Positions 16,949 to 26,464 of a stretch of DNA of 64,000 bases are shown here, in pieces. The notes under the pieces are model-generated. The model did not search any database, was not told the DNA's origin, and saw only the letters and a list, made by a program, of their open reading frames with translations. The stretch comes from an uncultured Blautia sp. (GTDB lineage: Bacteria > Bacillota > Clostridia > Lachnospirales > Lachnospiraceae). Within the stretch, counting starts at the first letter, position 1; each line of letters begins with the position of its first letter. Location: assembly GCA_900542045.1 (NCBI GenBank), contig UQMI01000009.1, positions 1-64,000 of the forward strand, in the 5' to 3' direction. The translations under genes were made by a program, and so were the position numbers.

Positions 16949-17413
16949 TTGGATATCACAAAACGTCAGATTACAAAAATAGCCAGAGAAGTGGGAAAGT
17001 TTACTGTCCGGACGATGAAGGAAGAAGGGGTTGGTACAGCGGAGTTTGACCTTATCCATGTTGTGCGGAAAAGGCCCGGCATCACACAGGCAGAAATATG
17101 CAAAATTCTGGGGACAGATAAAGGGGCTGTGGCAAAGCAGACAGCCAATCTGGAGGCGAAGGGTTACCTTCGGCGGGAAAATAACCCTGCGGACGGCCGC
17201 AGCCAGCTTATTTTTCCCACAGAGAAGGCCCAGAGTCTGAAAAATTCCAAGGCGCATATTGAGGCTCTGTTTTATGAATGGCTTGCGGCAGCACTTTCCG
17301 AAGAGGACCAAAAGGAGTTTGCCCGTCTGCTGGATATTCTCTATCACCGGTGCAAGGCAGAAAGCAAAGCCGATTTTCCTGAGATGACGGTGCGCATAAA
17401 GGAGTGTGAGTGA
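16949..17413 (+). CDS. MarR-family transcriptional regulator
   Basis: This 154-residue protein has a winged-HTH core (PGITQAEICKILGTDKGAVAKQTANLEAKGYLRRENNPADGR), with the wing motif DGRSQLIFPTEKA and flanking dimerisation helices. The start is TTG at 16949 behind GAAGAAGGGG; no ATG gives a full N-terminus. The MFS transporter begins one base after its stop, so the regulator probably represses this exporter operon and is released by a small-molecule ligand. Confidence 0.86.
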   Translation: MDITKRQITKIAREVGKFTVRTMKEEGVGTAEFDLIHVVRKRPGITQAEICKILGTDKGAVAKQTANLEAKGYLRRENNPADGRSQLIFPTEKAQSLKNSKAHIEALFYEWLAAALSEEDQKEFARLLDILYHRCKAESKADFPEMTVRIKECE

Positions 17414-17414
17414 T

Positions 17415-18674
17415 ATGAGCGCCAGTCAAAAGAAAAAACATCTGTCACAGGCAATGGTGTTCCTGATTCTGTTCGGGATCGTCAGTTTATTCTCGGATAT
17501 GACCCACGAGGGCGCTTCCAGTATCCGGGGGGCTTATCTGTCTATCATGGGAGCTTCCGCCGGCGCCATTGGATTTTTCTCCGGTCTGGGAGAACTGATC
17601 GGATATTCCATGCGTTATGTATTCGGTAAGCTTACGGATAAAACCAGACAGTACTGGCCGATCACCATTTTCGGCTATGTGCTGGATGTGCTGGCCGTAC
17701 CGGCGTTGGCTCTGGTGGGCGAGCATGGCTGGATATGGGCATGTCTGCTCCTGCTTATCCAGCGGATGGGAAAAGCCATCAAGAAGCCGGCAAAAGATAC
17801 GATCATGTCCTTTGCGGCATCTCAGGAAGGGGTTGGAAAAAGCTTCGGTCTGCAGGAGCTGCTGGATCAGATTGGAGCGTTTCTGGGGCCGGTGCTGCTG
17901 TATCTGGTGATGCTCTTCCGGACAGACGGGGATACCTTTCAGATCTATTCCTTCTGCTTTGCGGTACTTGCCATTCCCGGCGCCATTACGCTGGTTCTGC
18001 TGCTTGTTACCCGGCGCAGGTTCCCCAATCCCGAACAGTTTGAACCTGAGCCGAAGGAGTATATTCCTTTCCGCATGAGAAAAAGCTTTATACTCTACAT
18101 TGCCGGGATCAGCTGCTTTGCCTTTGGATTTATTGACTATTCCCTTATCATTATGCATGTGTCCAATGTTTATACCGGACTGGCGGCCAGTCTGGCAGAG
18201 ACTTCTTCACTGGTAACAGAAGGGACGCTTCCCCTTCTTTATGCCGGTGCGATGCTGGTGGATGCGATAGCTGCTCTGATATTCGGGCATCTTTATGATA
18301 AGATCGGTGTGAAGGCGCTGATGATCTCCACGCTGCTTTCCAGTGTATTTGCGGTTTTTGTATTTGCTGTTCATTCCATTCCCATGCTTCTGCTGGGTGT
18401 GGCTCTGTGGGGCATAGGGATGGGCGCTCAGGAATCCATCCTGAAAGCGGTGGTAACTTCAATGGTTCCCAAGAACTGCCGGGCTACGGGGTATGGAATA
18501 TTTGAATGCTCATTTGGTATTTTCTGGTTCCTTGGAAGCTGGATCATGGGTGTGCTCTATGACCTGAGTATTCCGGCTATGGTGGCTGTGTCGGTGATCG
18601 CGCAGCTTCTGGCTGTTCCCCTTTATCTTGTTTCAGACAAATGCGCAGCGGCTGAGAAGGCCCGATTGGGCTGA
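17415..18674 (+). CDS. Major facilitator superfamily transporter
   Basis: This 419-residue protein has about 12 membrane segments in two six-helix halves. It has an MFS-like loop after the early helices (FGKLTDKTRQYW, near residues 72-83) and again in the second half (FGHLYDKIGVKAL). The start is ATG 17415 with GGAG upstream; a GTG at 17406 overlaps the MarR stop and is less likely. Co-transcription with MarR suggests drug or metabolite export. Substrate not known. Confidence 0.85.
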   Translation: MSASQKKKHLSQAMVFLILFGIVSLFSDMTHEGASSIRGAYLSIMGASAGAIGFFSGLGELIGYSMRYVFGKLTDKTRQYWPITIFGYVLDVLAVPALALVGEHGWIWACLLLLIQRMGKAIKKPAKDTIMSFAASQEGVGKSFGLQELLDQIGAFLGPVLLYLVMLFRTDGDTFQIYSFCFAVLAIPGAITLVLLLVTRRRFPNPEQFEPEPKEYIPFRMRKSFILYIAGISCFAFGFIDYSLIIMHVSNVYTGLAASLAETSSLVTEGTLPLLYAGAMLVDAIAALIFGHLYDKIGVKALMISTLLSSVFAVFVFAVHSIPMLLLGVALWGIGMGAQESILKAVVTSMVPKNCRATGYGIFECSFGIFWFLGSWIMGVLYDLSIPAMVAVSVIAQLLAVPLYLVSDKCAAAEKARLG

Positions 18675-18833
18675 TCCATGGCAGACGGAAGGAAGGGAGC
18701 TCATATGGCGGAAAATATCCTGTACGGACCGGATTTTTTTAAAAAGGCAAACTGTACTATTTTCCAAACATGAAAATCATCCGTTGCGTTTCTGATCTGA
18801 AGTGGCTATAATGATAAAAAATAAGAAAAGGTG
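18675..18833 (+). other. Intergenic region before coaBC
   Basis: Only a 22-codon open stretch with a weak ribosome-binding site is seen. No clear terminator or promoter stands out apart from a TATAAT-like sequence close to the coaBC start. Confidence 0.3.
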
Positions 18834-20042
18834 ATGGCAGTGCTGCAGGGAAAAACAATTTTACTGGGAGTAACGGGAAGTATCGCGGCATACAAGGCCG
18901 CCTCGCTTGCCAGCGCTCTGAAGAAGCTTCATGGAGATGTGCATGTTCTGATGACCAGGAATGCGACAAACTTTATTAATCCCATAACATTTGAATCTTT
19001 GACGGGGAATAAATGCCTGGTGGATACCTTTGACCGGAATTTCCAGTTTCAGGTAGAGCATGTATCCATTGCAAAAAAGGCGGATGTGGTCATGATCGCG
19101 CCTGCCAGTGCCAATGTGATCGGCAAGCTGGCCCACGGGCTGGCGGACGATATGCTTACCACCACGGTGATGGCCTGCAAATGCAGAAAGATCATTGCCC
19201 CTGCCATGAACACCAATATGTATGAAAATCCGGTGGTGCAGGATAATCTGGAAATTCTGCGGAACTATCATTATGAAGTGATCGCGCCGGCAGTGGGATA
19301 TCTGGCCTGCGGCGACACCGGGGCCGGGAAGATGCCGGAACCGGAAGATCTGCTGGAATATATCGTAAGAGAAGCCGCTTTTGAAAAGGATATGGCGGGT
19401 CTGAAGGTGCTGGTGACGGCGGGACCGACTCAGGAGAAAATGGATCCGGTACGGTATCTGTCCAATCATTCCACCGGAAAGATGGGATACGCCCTGGCCA
19501 GGATCGCCATGCTCCGGGGAGCCCAGGTGACTCTGGTGACGGGGCCTACGGCGCTGAAACCGCCGAAATTTGTAAAGGTGGAAGAGATCACCACAGCCCA
19601 GGAGATGTTTGACGCGGTGACGGCATACGCACCGACCCAGGATATCATTATCAAGGCAGCGGCAGTGGCAGATTATCGTCCCAAATATACAAGCGATGAG
19701 AAAGTCAAGAAAAAAGACAGTGAGCTGACCATGGAACTGGAGCGGACCAGAGACATCCTGCAGTATCTGGGGGATCACAAAAGACCGGGACAGTATCTCT
19801 GCGGATTTTCCATGGAAACAGAGAATATGTTAGGTAATTCCAGGGCAAAGCTTGCAAAGAAGCATCTGGACATGATTGCGGCCAATAACCTGAAAGTGGC
19901 CGGAGCCGGATTTGCAGGCGATACCAATGTGGTGACCCTGATTACAGAGAATGAGGAAATTTCACTGGAGCTGATGAGCAAAGAGGAAGTATCCGTACAC
20001 ATTCTCGATAAGATACTGGCAGACCGCAGCGCCGGCGTGTAG
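18834..20042 (+). CDS. coaBC: Bifunctional phosphopantothenoylcysteine decarboxylase / phosphopantothenate-cysteine ligase
   Basis: This 402-residue fused CoaBC makes 4'-phosphopantetheine in CoA synthesis. The N-terminal FMN-dependent CoaC half has GVTGSIAAYKAASLA, the active-site segment APAMNTNMYENP and the ACGDTGAGKMPEP motif (near residue 161). The CoaB half begins about residue 190 with VLVTAGPTQEKMDPVRYLSN and has the KKKDSELTMELERT lysine cluster. ATG 18834 is preferred behind AGAAAAGG. The pantothenate transporter and coaX follow, giving a vitamin B5-to-CoA block. Confidence 0.95.
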   Translation: MAVLQGKTILLGVTGSIAAYKAASLASALKKLHGDVHVLMTRNATNFINPITFESLTGNKCLVDTFDRNFQFQVEHVSIAKKADVVMIAPASANVIGKLAHGLADDMLTTTVMACKCRKIIAPAMNTNMYENPVVQDNLEILRNYHYEVIAPAVGYLACGDTGAGKMPEPEDLLEYIVREAAFEKDMAGLKVLVTAGPTQEKMDPVRYLSNHSTGKMGYALARIAMLRGAQVTLVTGPTALKPPKFVKVEEITTAQEMFDAVTAYAPTQDIIIKAAAVADYRPKYTSDEKVKKKDSELTMELERTRDILQYLGDHKRPGQYLCGFSMETENMLGNSRAKLAKKHLDMIAANNLKVAGAGFAGDTNVVTLITENEEISLELMSKEEVSVHILDKILADRSAGV

Positions 20043-20236
20043 CCGGCCAGGAGGCTGTTCCGGCACCGGGGCAGCTGCCGCGTGACGGATTTCGGCGGAA
20101 CATCCCCGGATTGCCGGCTGCGGAATGTACCGTATCTGTTACCCGTTCACCGTACGGAAGCCGGTAACTGCTGAATTCCGGTTTCCTGTGCCCATGTATT
20201 GTATCTCGAAGGAGAATAGTAACAAGGAGGCAGACA

Positions 20237-20908
20237 ATGATGAATGCAACAGCAGCAACAAACAACAGAACAACCGCGTCCCGGACAAAAGGCATGGCTC
20301 AGGTGGCACTTTTCGCTGCACTGATTATCCTGATGTCCTTCACCCCGTTTCTCGGGTACATTCCTCTCGGCTTTACCCGCGCGACCATTATCCATATCCC
20401 GGTGATCATCGGGTCTTTGGTTCTGGGGCCGAAAAAAGGAGCCGTTCTGGGAGGAATTTTTGGTCTCACCAGTTTTATCAATAATACGATTAATCCCACA
20501 GTCACATCCTTTGTGTTTACCCCGTTTTACAGTCTGGGTGAATACAGCGGAGGCATCGGCAGTCTGATCATCTGCTTTGTTCCCCGTATTCTGGTGGGTG
20601 TGCTGCCGTTTTATGTGTACCACCTGGTAAAAAAACACAGCAGAGCACAGGTGTCTTCTGCAGGTCTGATCGCTGCAGGTCTGACTGGCGCGCTGACCAA
20701 TACTCTGCTGGTCATGAACCTGATCTTTCTGTTCTTCCGTGATGCCTATGCTGCAGCCAACGGAGTCGCATCCGGAGCAGTGTATGGATTTATCCTTTCT
20801 ATTATCGGCATCAACGGTGTGCCGGAGGCTTTGGTGGCAGCCGTGCTGACCCTGCTCATCGGCCGTGTGCTGCTGAACAAAAATGTGCGGAGCAAGCTGG
20901 GATTTTAA
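20237..20908 (+). CDS. ECF transporter S component, probably pantothenate-specific (PanT-like)
   Basis: This 223-residue membrane protein has about six hydrophobic segments and the S-component pattern ALFAALIILMSF...YIPLGFTRATIIHIPVIIGSLVLGPKKGAVLGGIFGL. S components bind one vitamin and are powered by a shared EcfAA'T module encoded elsewhere. Placement between coaBC and coaX argues strongly for pantothenate or a CoA precursor. ATG 20237 (with another ATG next to it) follows AAGGAGG. The 194-base gap upstream is GC-richer than its surroundings and holds no gene or motif I recognise. Confidence 0.8.
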   Translation: MMNATAATNNRTTASRTKGMAQVALFAALIILMSFTPFLGYIPLGFTRATIIHIPVIIGSLVLGPKKGAVLGGIFGLTSFINNTINPTVTSFVFTPFYSLGEYSGGIGSLIICFVPRILVGVLPFYVYHLVKKHSRAQVSSAGLIAAGLTGALTNTLLVMNLIFLFFRDAYAAANGVASGAVYGFILSIIGINGVPEALVAAVLTLLIGRVLLNKNVRSKLGF

Positions 20909-20981
20909 GCGGATCGCGGATATCCGTCTGACTGGAACGACCGCAGAGACCCGATGAATTTGTTAGGAGAGATTGGAAAAC

Positions 20982-21746
20982 ATGATTTTAGCCATTGATA
21001 TAGGAAATACAAATATTGTGATCGGATGTCTGGATAAGGACAAGACGTATTTTATCGAGAGACTTTCCACTGTACGGACCAAGACAGAGCTGGAGTATGC
21101 AGTGGATATCAAGACCCTTCTGGAGCTGTATCACATCCGGCACCAGGAGCTGGAAGGGGGCATCATTGCTTCCGTGGTACCCCAGATTACCAATATCATG
21201 AAAATCGCTGCAGAAAAGATCCTCAAAAAAGAAGTGCTGGTGGTCGGACCGGGTGTGAAAAGCGGACTGAATATCCTGATGGATAATCCGGCTACCCTGG
21301 GAGCGGATCTGGTGGTGGGAGCAGTGGCTGCCCTGTCAGAATATCCGGTGCCTCTGATCGTGGTGGATATGGGAACAGCTACCACCATCTGCGTGGTGGA
21401 TGACAAGAAACGCTATATCGGCGGAGTCATCATGCCGGGGGGGACTACGTCTCTGGATTCTCTGACCGCAAGAGCATCCCAGCTGAGCGGGATCGGTCTG
21501 GAAGCACCGAAAAGGGTCATCGGAAAAAATACCATCGAATGTATGAAAAGCGGTGTGGTATATGGAAATGCAGCCTGTATCGATGGAATGATCCAGCGGA
21601 TGGAAGAAGAGCTGGGACAGAAGACCACAGTGATCGCCACAGGCGGACTGGCAAAAAAAATCATTCCATACTGCAGGCATGAAATGATTCTGGATGACGG
21701 GCTTCTGCTGAAAGGTATGCGGATCATCTACGACAAAAACCAATAA
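20982..21746 (+). CDS. coaX: Type III pantothenate kinase
   Basis: This 254-residue ASKHA-fold kinase makes 4'-phosphopantothenate, the first CoA step, and in characterised members is not feedback-inhibited by CoA. Motifs visible are the phosphate-1 loop AIDIGNTNIVIG at the N-terminus, NPATLGADLVVGAVAA with the catalytic Asp, and VVDMGTATTICVVD. ATG 20982 follows TAGGAGAG; a TTG at 20973 is less suited. Confidence 0.95.
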   Translation: MILAIDIGNTNIVIGCLDKDKTYFIERLSTVRTKTELEYAVDIKTLLELYHIRHQELEGGIIASVVPQITNIMKIAAEKILKKEVLVVGPGVKSGLNILMDNPATLGADLVVGAVAALSEYPVPLIVVDMGTATTICVVDDKKRYIGGVIMPGGTTSLDSLTARASQLSGIGLEAPKRVIGKNTIECMKSGVVYGNAACIDGMIQRMEEELGQKTTVIATGGLAKKIIPYCRHEMILDDGLLLKGMRIIYDKNQ

Positions 21747-21807
21747 GGGGATCAGTCTCGGAGAGGGGAAACGAAAGTGGCTCCTCTCCGAATGTTTTGC
21801 GGGCTGT

Positions 21808-22449
21808 TTATCGTACGATACCGGACAGGAGCTCGTCCATCCACATATGGATGTTGTAGGATTCATCGAAGAGCTTGATAATGACGCCGTAAGGTTCCGC
21901 ATCGCTGGAAAAGGCGTTGGCTTCATCGGTATCCACATGCATGGAAAGCCGGAAATTCTTGTCTACGCGCACCACCACATCGGCGTAGATCAGGGCACGC
22001 TCATAGCTTTTGGTGATGACGAACACTTCCTGGTTATCCTTGACGTGCATGGCCATTGCTTCCTGGGGCGTCATATGGATGTGGCGCTTTGCCACAATGA
22101 CTCCCTTGTCAATGGTCAGCTCTTTGCCGTCCGGGCCGATCAGCGTGCAGCCGGGAGTGAAGGCAATGTCGCCGGACTGGCGGATCACAGAAGGGATGCC
22201 AAGCTTCCGGCAGTCGGTTACGGAAAGTTCCACCTGGGTATCTTTTCGGAAAGGACCAAGGATGGCCACATTTTCAAAGTCACCTTTCGGTCCCCGGACC
22301 GTAAGCCGTTCCGCGCAGAGGTACTGGCCAGGCTGGCTGAGTTCCTTGACGAAGGTAAGGGAAGCGCCCTCGCCAAACAGCAGTTCAAAATCTTTCTGGG
22401 AGACATGGATATGTCTGGCAGATGTTTCAATGGGTATTTTGTAGTTCAT
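21808..22449 (-). CDS. pduL: Phosphate propanoyltransferase (PduL-type phosphotransacylase)
   Basis: This 213-residue protein has the two-barrel PduL fold signatures, including metal-binding histidines in ARHIHVS near the N-terminus and KRHIHMT in the second half, plus SMHVDTDEANA. It interconverts acyl-CoA and acyl-phosphate. With acetate kinase, PduL supplies ATP and can replace Pta. No microcompartment shell genes are near and no encapsulation-type N-terminal extension is visible, so a housekeeping cytosolic role is likely. The minus-strand gene faces coaX. Confidence 0.9.
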   Translation of the reverse strand: MNYKIPIETSARHIHVSQKDFELLFGEGASLTFVKELSQPGQYLCAERLTVRGPKGDFENVAILGPFRKDTQVELSVTDCRKLGIPSVIRQSGDIAFTPGCTLIGPDGKELTIDKGVIVAKRHIHMTPQEAMAMHVKDNQEVFVITKSYERALIYADVVVRVDKNFRLSMHVDTDEANAFSSDAEPYGVIIKLFDESYNIHMWMDELLSGIVR

Positions 22450-22633
22450 AATAAAAACTCCTCAAATTTTACTATATTACAGGATACCGGGGCAAAGGGG
22501 CAGGATTCGCCAGGTACCTTTTGAATCTTTAATCATTATAGCATAAAAATGTCTCCCGTGTACCGGTAAAATAAAAAGATATCCGGTGCGGGACGTATAA
22601 ATATACATAACAGGAAAAGGAGGCTGCTGACGA

Positions 22634-23530
22634 ATGATGGCAGGACAGGAAGAGCAGGAAGTATTTTCCTGCCGGCAGGAGAAGGATCATGTGGTGATCA
22701 CCGGCTGGGAGCCGGAGGAAAAAACCGTGCAGGTACCGGATACAGTGGGCGGACTGCCGGTGACGGCTCTGGACGCTTACGCTTTTTCCGGCGGAAAGCA
22801 TGAAGAGATTCGGCTTCCTGTGTCCATGAAAAGGATTGGGCGCTATGCGTTTTATAATTGCTTTTCCCTGCATAGTCTGTATTTTTATACAGAGATTGGA
22901 GACGTGGGAGCAGGGGCCTTCACCGGCTGCCACAGAGTCAGGAAGCTGGATGTAACAGAGACCGGAGGCGGACGTTCCTGCTTCCGGGATATCCTGTCGG
23001 AGTTTGGAGAGGAGCTGGAGGTGTTCTGGCACGGGGAGCAGGAAGCCCATCTGATGTTTCCGGAATTTTATGAGGAAGGGGTGGAAAATACCCCGGCCCG
23101 TATTTTGATGACACAGGTACATGGGAGCGGGATTCATTACCGGAACTGTTTTGTGAATGGAAAACTGGATTTTCAGGAGTACGATGCCCGTTTTCCCATG
23201 GCAGAGGCTATTGAATCCCGGCAGCTGCTGGTGCGGATGGCTATGGGAAGGCTGTTCTATCCCTTCCGTCTGGAGAAAAAGGCAGAAGAGCGGTATCATG
23301 CCTGCTTGGAAGAAAATCTGGAGGAAGCAGGACGCTGGCTGATCCGGCAGGAAGACCGGGAAGGAATGAAGTGTCTGGCGGAACGATATTTTTACGATCT
23401 GAAAGAAAAACAGGTGCTGGAAGCGCTGATTTTTCAGGCACAGAAAGAAAAGAAAACGGAGCTGCTCAGCTATCTGATGGAGGTCCGTCACCAGAGATAT
23501 CCGGCAAAGAAAAAAGTGTTCGAGCTGTAA
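22634..23530 (+). CDS. BspA-type leucine-rich-repeat protein, cytosolic
   Basis: This 298-residue protein has LRR_5-like repeats in its first 120 residues (VPDTVGGLPVTALDAYAFSG, IRLPVSMKRIGRYAFYNC, a third ending GAGAFTGCHRVRKLDV). The C-terminal half is helical and charged. It has no signal peptide or anchor, unlike many BspA surface proteins. It heads an apparent operon with the VWA and MoxR genes downstream, so it may act in that chaperone-like system. Its function is unknown. Confidence 0.7.
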   Translation: MMAGQEEQEVFSCRQEKDHVVITGWEPEEKTVQVPDTVGGLPVTALDAYAFSGGKHEEIRLPVSMKRIGRYAFYNCFSLHSLYFYTEIGDVGAGAFTGCHRVRKLDVTETGGGRSCFRDILSEFGEELEVFWHGEQEAHLMFPEFYEEGVENTPARILMTQVHGSGIHYRNCFVNGKLDFQEYDARFPMAEAIESRQLLVRMAMGRLFYPFRLEKKAEERYHACLEENLEEAGRWLIRQEDREGMKCLAERYFYDLKEKQVLEALIFQAQKEKKTELLSYLMEVRHQRYPAKKKVFEL

Positions 23531-23597
23531 CGGCAGGATCGTAGAGTTGATAAAAAATGGGAACTGACAACAGGTTTTAGGTATGGAGGAGCGGAAT

Positions 23598-24935
23598 ATG
23601 AAGAATCCGGTGCGGGAGCAGCAGCTTCACGAAGAAAAAATACAGCAGATCTGCAGGGAAATCCTGGGAGACGCCAGAAATGAACTGTATCTGCGCATGC
23701 GGTTCCTGGACATGGCGCTCTGGGGGCTGCGCTGGGAGGCGGATCCGGCGGTTTCCTTTCTGGGGACCGATGGAAATTGCCTGTACTATGCGCCGCAGAT
23801 TTTGCTGGAACGCTACAGACAGGGGAATGTGGAGATTACCAGAGGGTATTTCCACAGTCTGCTCCATTGTCTGTTCTGCCACTGGTTTCCGGGAAACGGC
23901 CGGCAGGGAGAATACTGGGATCTGGCCTGTGATATGGCGGTGGAGCTTTTGATGGATACACTGCCGGCGCCCTGTCTGCACCGTCCGGCCTCCCGGCTGC
24001 GGCGGGAAATAGCCGTCCGGCTGCGCAGGAGCAGGCGGGTGCTGACAGCTCAGCGGATTAGGGCAGAACTGGAAGCCATGGATCTGTCCGGGGAGCAGCT
24101 GGAAGCGTTGAAGCAGGAATTTCTGGTGGATGATCACCGGTACTGGAACCAGAAGGATCCCCGTTCCCCTGGCATGGAGCAGCAGAGAAAGAACTGGGAT
24201 GAAATAAGAGAAAAGACCCAGGTGGAAATGGAAACATTCTCCAAGGAAGCGGCCAGGGATTGTGAAACGTTCACGGAGCAGCTTCAGGCAGAGAACCGGA
24301 AGCGTTACGATTACCGGGAATTTCTGCGGAAATTTTGTATCCGGAGGGAAGAAATGCAGGTGGATATGGACACGTTTGACTATATCTTTTATAATTATGG
24401 AATGCAGCTCTATGGAAACATGCCGCTGATCGAGCCTCTGGAAACAAAGGAAGTGAACCGGATTCAGGATTTTGCCATTGTCATTGATACGTCCATGTCC
24501 TGCAAGGGAGAGCTGGTGCAGAAATTTCTGGAGGAGACATACAGTGTTCTGCAGGAATCCCAGAGTTTTTTCCGGAAAATGCAGATTCATATTCTCCAGT
24601 GCGACGAGCAGGTGCGGCAGGACCGGAAGATCACCAGCCAGGAAGAGCTGAAGGAGTATATGGAGCATGTGGAGCTGACCGGCCAGGGAGGCACGGATTT
24701 TCGTCCGCCCTTTGCCTACGTGGAAGAACTGCGGGCCAGGGGAGAGTTTACCAGGCTGCGGGGGCTTTTGTATTTTACCGACGGTTACGGGATTTTCCCG
24801 GCAAAAAAGCCGGATTACGAGACGGCATTTATTTTTATGAAAGAAGATTATCAGGATGTGGATGTTCCGCCCTGGGCCATTAAGCTGATCCTGGAGCCGG
24901 AAGATCTGTCAGGGAGAGAGAAGAATGAATATTAA
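23598..24935 (+). CDS. VWA-like domain protein with N-terminal metallopeptidase-like domain (DUF2201-type)
   Basis: This 445-residue protein has an N-terminal metallopeptidase-like region with H86-S-L-L-H90 where active enzymes have HExxH, so the catalytic Glu is absent. Its C-terminal VWA domain has a good MIDAS: D297-T-S-M-S301, with GGTD later (TGQGGTDFRPPF). VWA proteins next to MoxR ATPases act as metal-dependent adaptors in complex remodelling. ATG 23598 with GGAGGAGCGG is preferred to 23583. The last 11 bases overlap the MoxR gene. Confidence 0.78.
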   Translation: MKNPVREQQLHEEKIQQICREILGDARNELYLRMRFLDMALWGLRWEADPAVSFLGTDGNCLYYAPQILLERYRQGNVEITRGYFHSLLHCLFCHWFPGNGRQGEYWDLACDMAVELLMDTLPAPCLHRPASRLRREIAVRLRRSRRVLTAQRIRAELEAMDLSGEQLEALKQEFLVDDHRYWNQKDPRSPGMEQQRKNWDEIREKTQVEMETFSKEAARDCETFTEQLQAENRKRYDYREFLRKFCIRREEMQVDMDTFDYIFYNYGMQLYGNMPLIEPLETKEVNRIQDFAIVIDTSMSCKGELVQKFLEETYSVLQESQSFFRKMQIHILQCDEQVRQDRKITSQEELKEYMEHVELTGQGGTDFRPPFAYVEELRARGEFTRLRGLLYFTDGYGIFPAKKPDYETAFIFMKEDYQDVDVPPWAIKLILEPEDLSGREKNEY

Positions 24936-26433
24936 GCGGGCAAAAGAAGAGATCAAAGATGCGATTTCGGCCTATCTTTATAAAAACGAATATGGAGAAT
25001 ATGAGATTCCGGCGGTGCGGCAGCGGCCGATCCTGCTGCTGGGGGCTCCGGGGATCGGTAAGACCCAGATCATGGAGCAGATTGCCAGAGAGTGCCATAT
25101 CGGGCTGGTGAGCTACACCATTACCCACCATACCCGCCAGAGCGCCATTGGTCTTCCGTTTATTTCGGAAAAAGAATACGGCGGCAGAAAATATGCGGTG
25201 ACGGAGTATACCATGAGTGAGATCGTAGCTTCGATTTATGAAAAGATGGAGCAGACCGGTCTGAAGGAAGGAATCCTGTTCATAGATGAGATCAACTGTG
25301 TATCCGAAACTCTGGCGCCGGCCATGCTGCAGTTTCTGCAGTGTAAAACCTTCGGAAATCACGCGATCCCTGCCGGATGGCTGATCGTGGCTGCGGGAAA
25401 TCCGCCGGAATACAATAAATCGGTGCGTGAGTTCGATGTGGTGACCATGGACCGTGTCAAAAAGATCCAGGTGGAGCCGGACTATGATGCCTGGCGGGAA
25501 TATGCGGTCAGAGAAAATATATATCCGGCCATCCTTTCCTATCTGGGAGCAAAACCCAGTCATTTTTACCAGATGGAGAGCACGGTGGATGGCAGACAGT
25601 TTGCCACTCCCAGAGGATGGGAGGATCTGTCCCGGGTCCTCTGGGTCTATGAGCGGCTGGGCAAACAGGCAGACCGGGAAGTCATCATCCAGTATCTGCA
25701 GCATGAACGGGTTGCACGGGATTTTGCCAATTATCTGGAACTGTATGAGAAATACCGGAAGGAGTATCCCATTGAGGAGATCTTCCAGGGCAATCTGGAT
25801 GAGGGGATGCTGAAGAAGTTGTCCCACGCTTCTTTTGATGAGAAATTCAGTGTGGTGGGGCTTCTGCTGTCTTATTGCACCACAGCCTTCCGAAAGGTCT
25901 GGCAGGCCCAGATGCGTCTGGAAAAGCTGCTGGGCTGTCTGAAAGAATGGAAAGAAGCCCTTGCCGGAGCGCACCAGGGACAGCCTCGGGTATTTCTGGA
26001 AGATTATCTGGATGCCTATGACCGGGAGCTGGAACGGCTGCTGGCAGGAGAGCAGCTGAACCGGGAGGAAGAGCATCTCTGGCGGGATACCCGGGAGATC
26101 CTGGGAACCCTTGTGCTGGAAATGAAAAAAGAGGGGATCCAGCAGGGAGAGCAGGCCATGGAGCAGGTCCAGGAGAGTTTCCGGCAGCAGCGGGATTCCT
26201 ATGAAACTCTGTATCAGCAGGGAGCAGATACTCTGGAGAGAGCCTTTGATTTTATGGAAGCGGCTTTTGCCAGGGGACAGGAAATGGTGCTGTTTGTGAC
26301 AGAGCTGAATACAGCCTTTTACCCGGTGTGGTTTTTACAGGAATACGATTGTGAGCGTTACTACTATTATAATAAAGAACTGCTGTTTCAGGAAAAACGG
26401 CAGAAACTGCTGAAGGAGATTGAGGAATTATAG
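24925..26433 (+). CDS. MoxR-family AAA+ ATPase
   Basis: This 502-residue protein has Walker A G40-APGIGK-T47, Walker B ILFIDE (D121/E122) and a sensor region (IVAAGNPPE). A long helical C-terminal extension rich in Glu/Gln from about residue 300 probably includes coiled coils. MoxR ATPases with VWA partners act as chaperones that insert cofactors or remodel complexes. It overlaps the VWA gene by 11 bases, supporting a physical pair. Confidence 0.85.
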   Translation: MNIKRAKEEIKDAISAYLYKNEYGEYEIPAVRQRPILLLGAPGIGKTQIMEQIARECHIGLVSYTITHHTRQSAIGLPFISEKEYGGRKYAVTEYTMSEIVASIYEKMEQTGLKEGILFIDEINCVSETLAPAMLQFLQCKTFGNHAIPAGWLIVAAGNPPEYNKSVREFDVVTMDRVKKIQVEPDYDAWREYAVRENIYPAILSYLGAKPSHFYQMESTVDGRQFATPRGWEDLSRVLWVYERLGKQADREVIIQYLQHERVARDFANYLELYEKYRKEYPIEEIFQGNLDEGMLKKLSHASFDEKFSVVGLLLSYCTTAFRKVWQAQMRLEKLLGCLKEWKEALAGAHQGQPRVFLEDYLDAYDRELERLLAGEQLNREEEHLWRDTREILGTLVLEMKKEGIQQGEQAMEQVQESFRQQRDSYETLYQQGADTLERAFDFMEAAFARGQEMVLFVTELNTAFYPVWFLQEYDCERYYYYNKELLFQEKRQKLLKEIEEL

Positions 26434-26464
26434 TGCCGGAAGGGATGGCGCAGAAAGGAAGGGC

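Noticed and set aside
18704..18772. 22-codon frame before coaBC
   Set aside because: Weak ribosome-binding site, very short, no sign of conservation visible.
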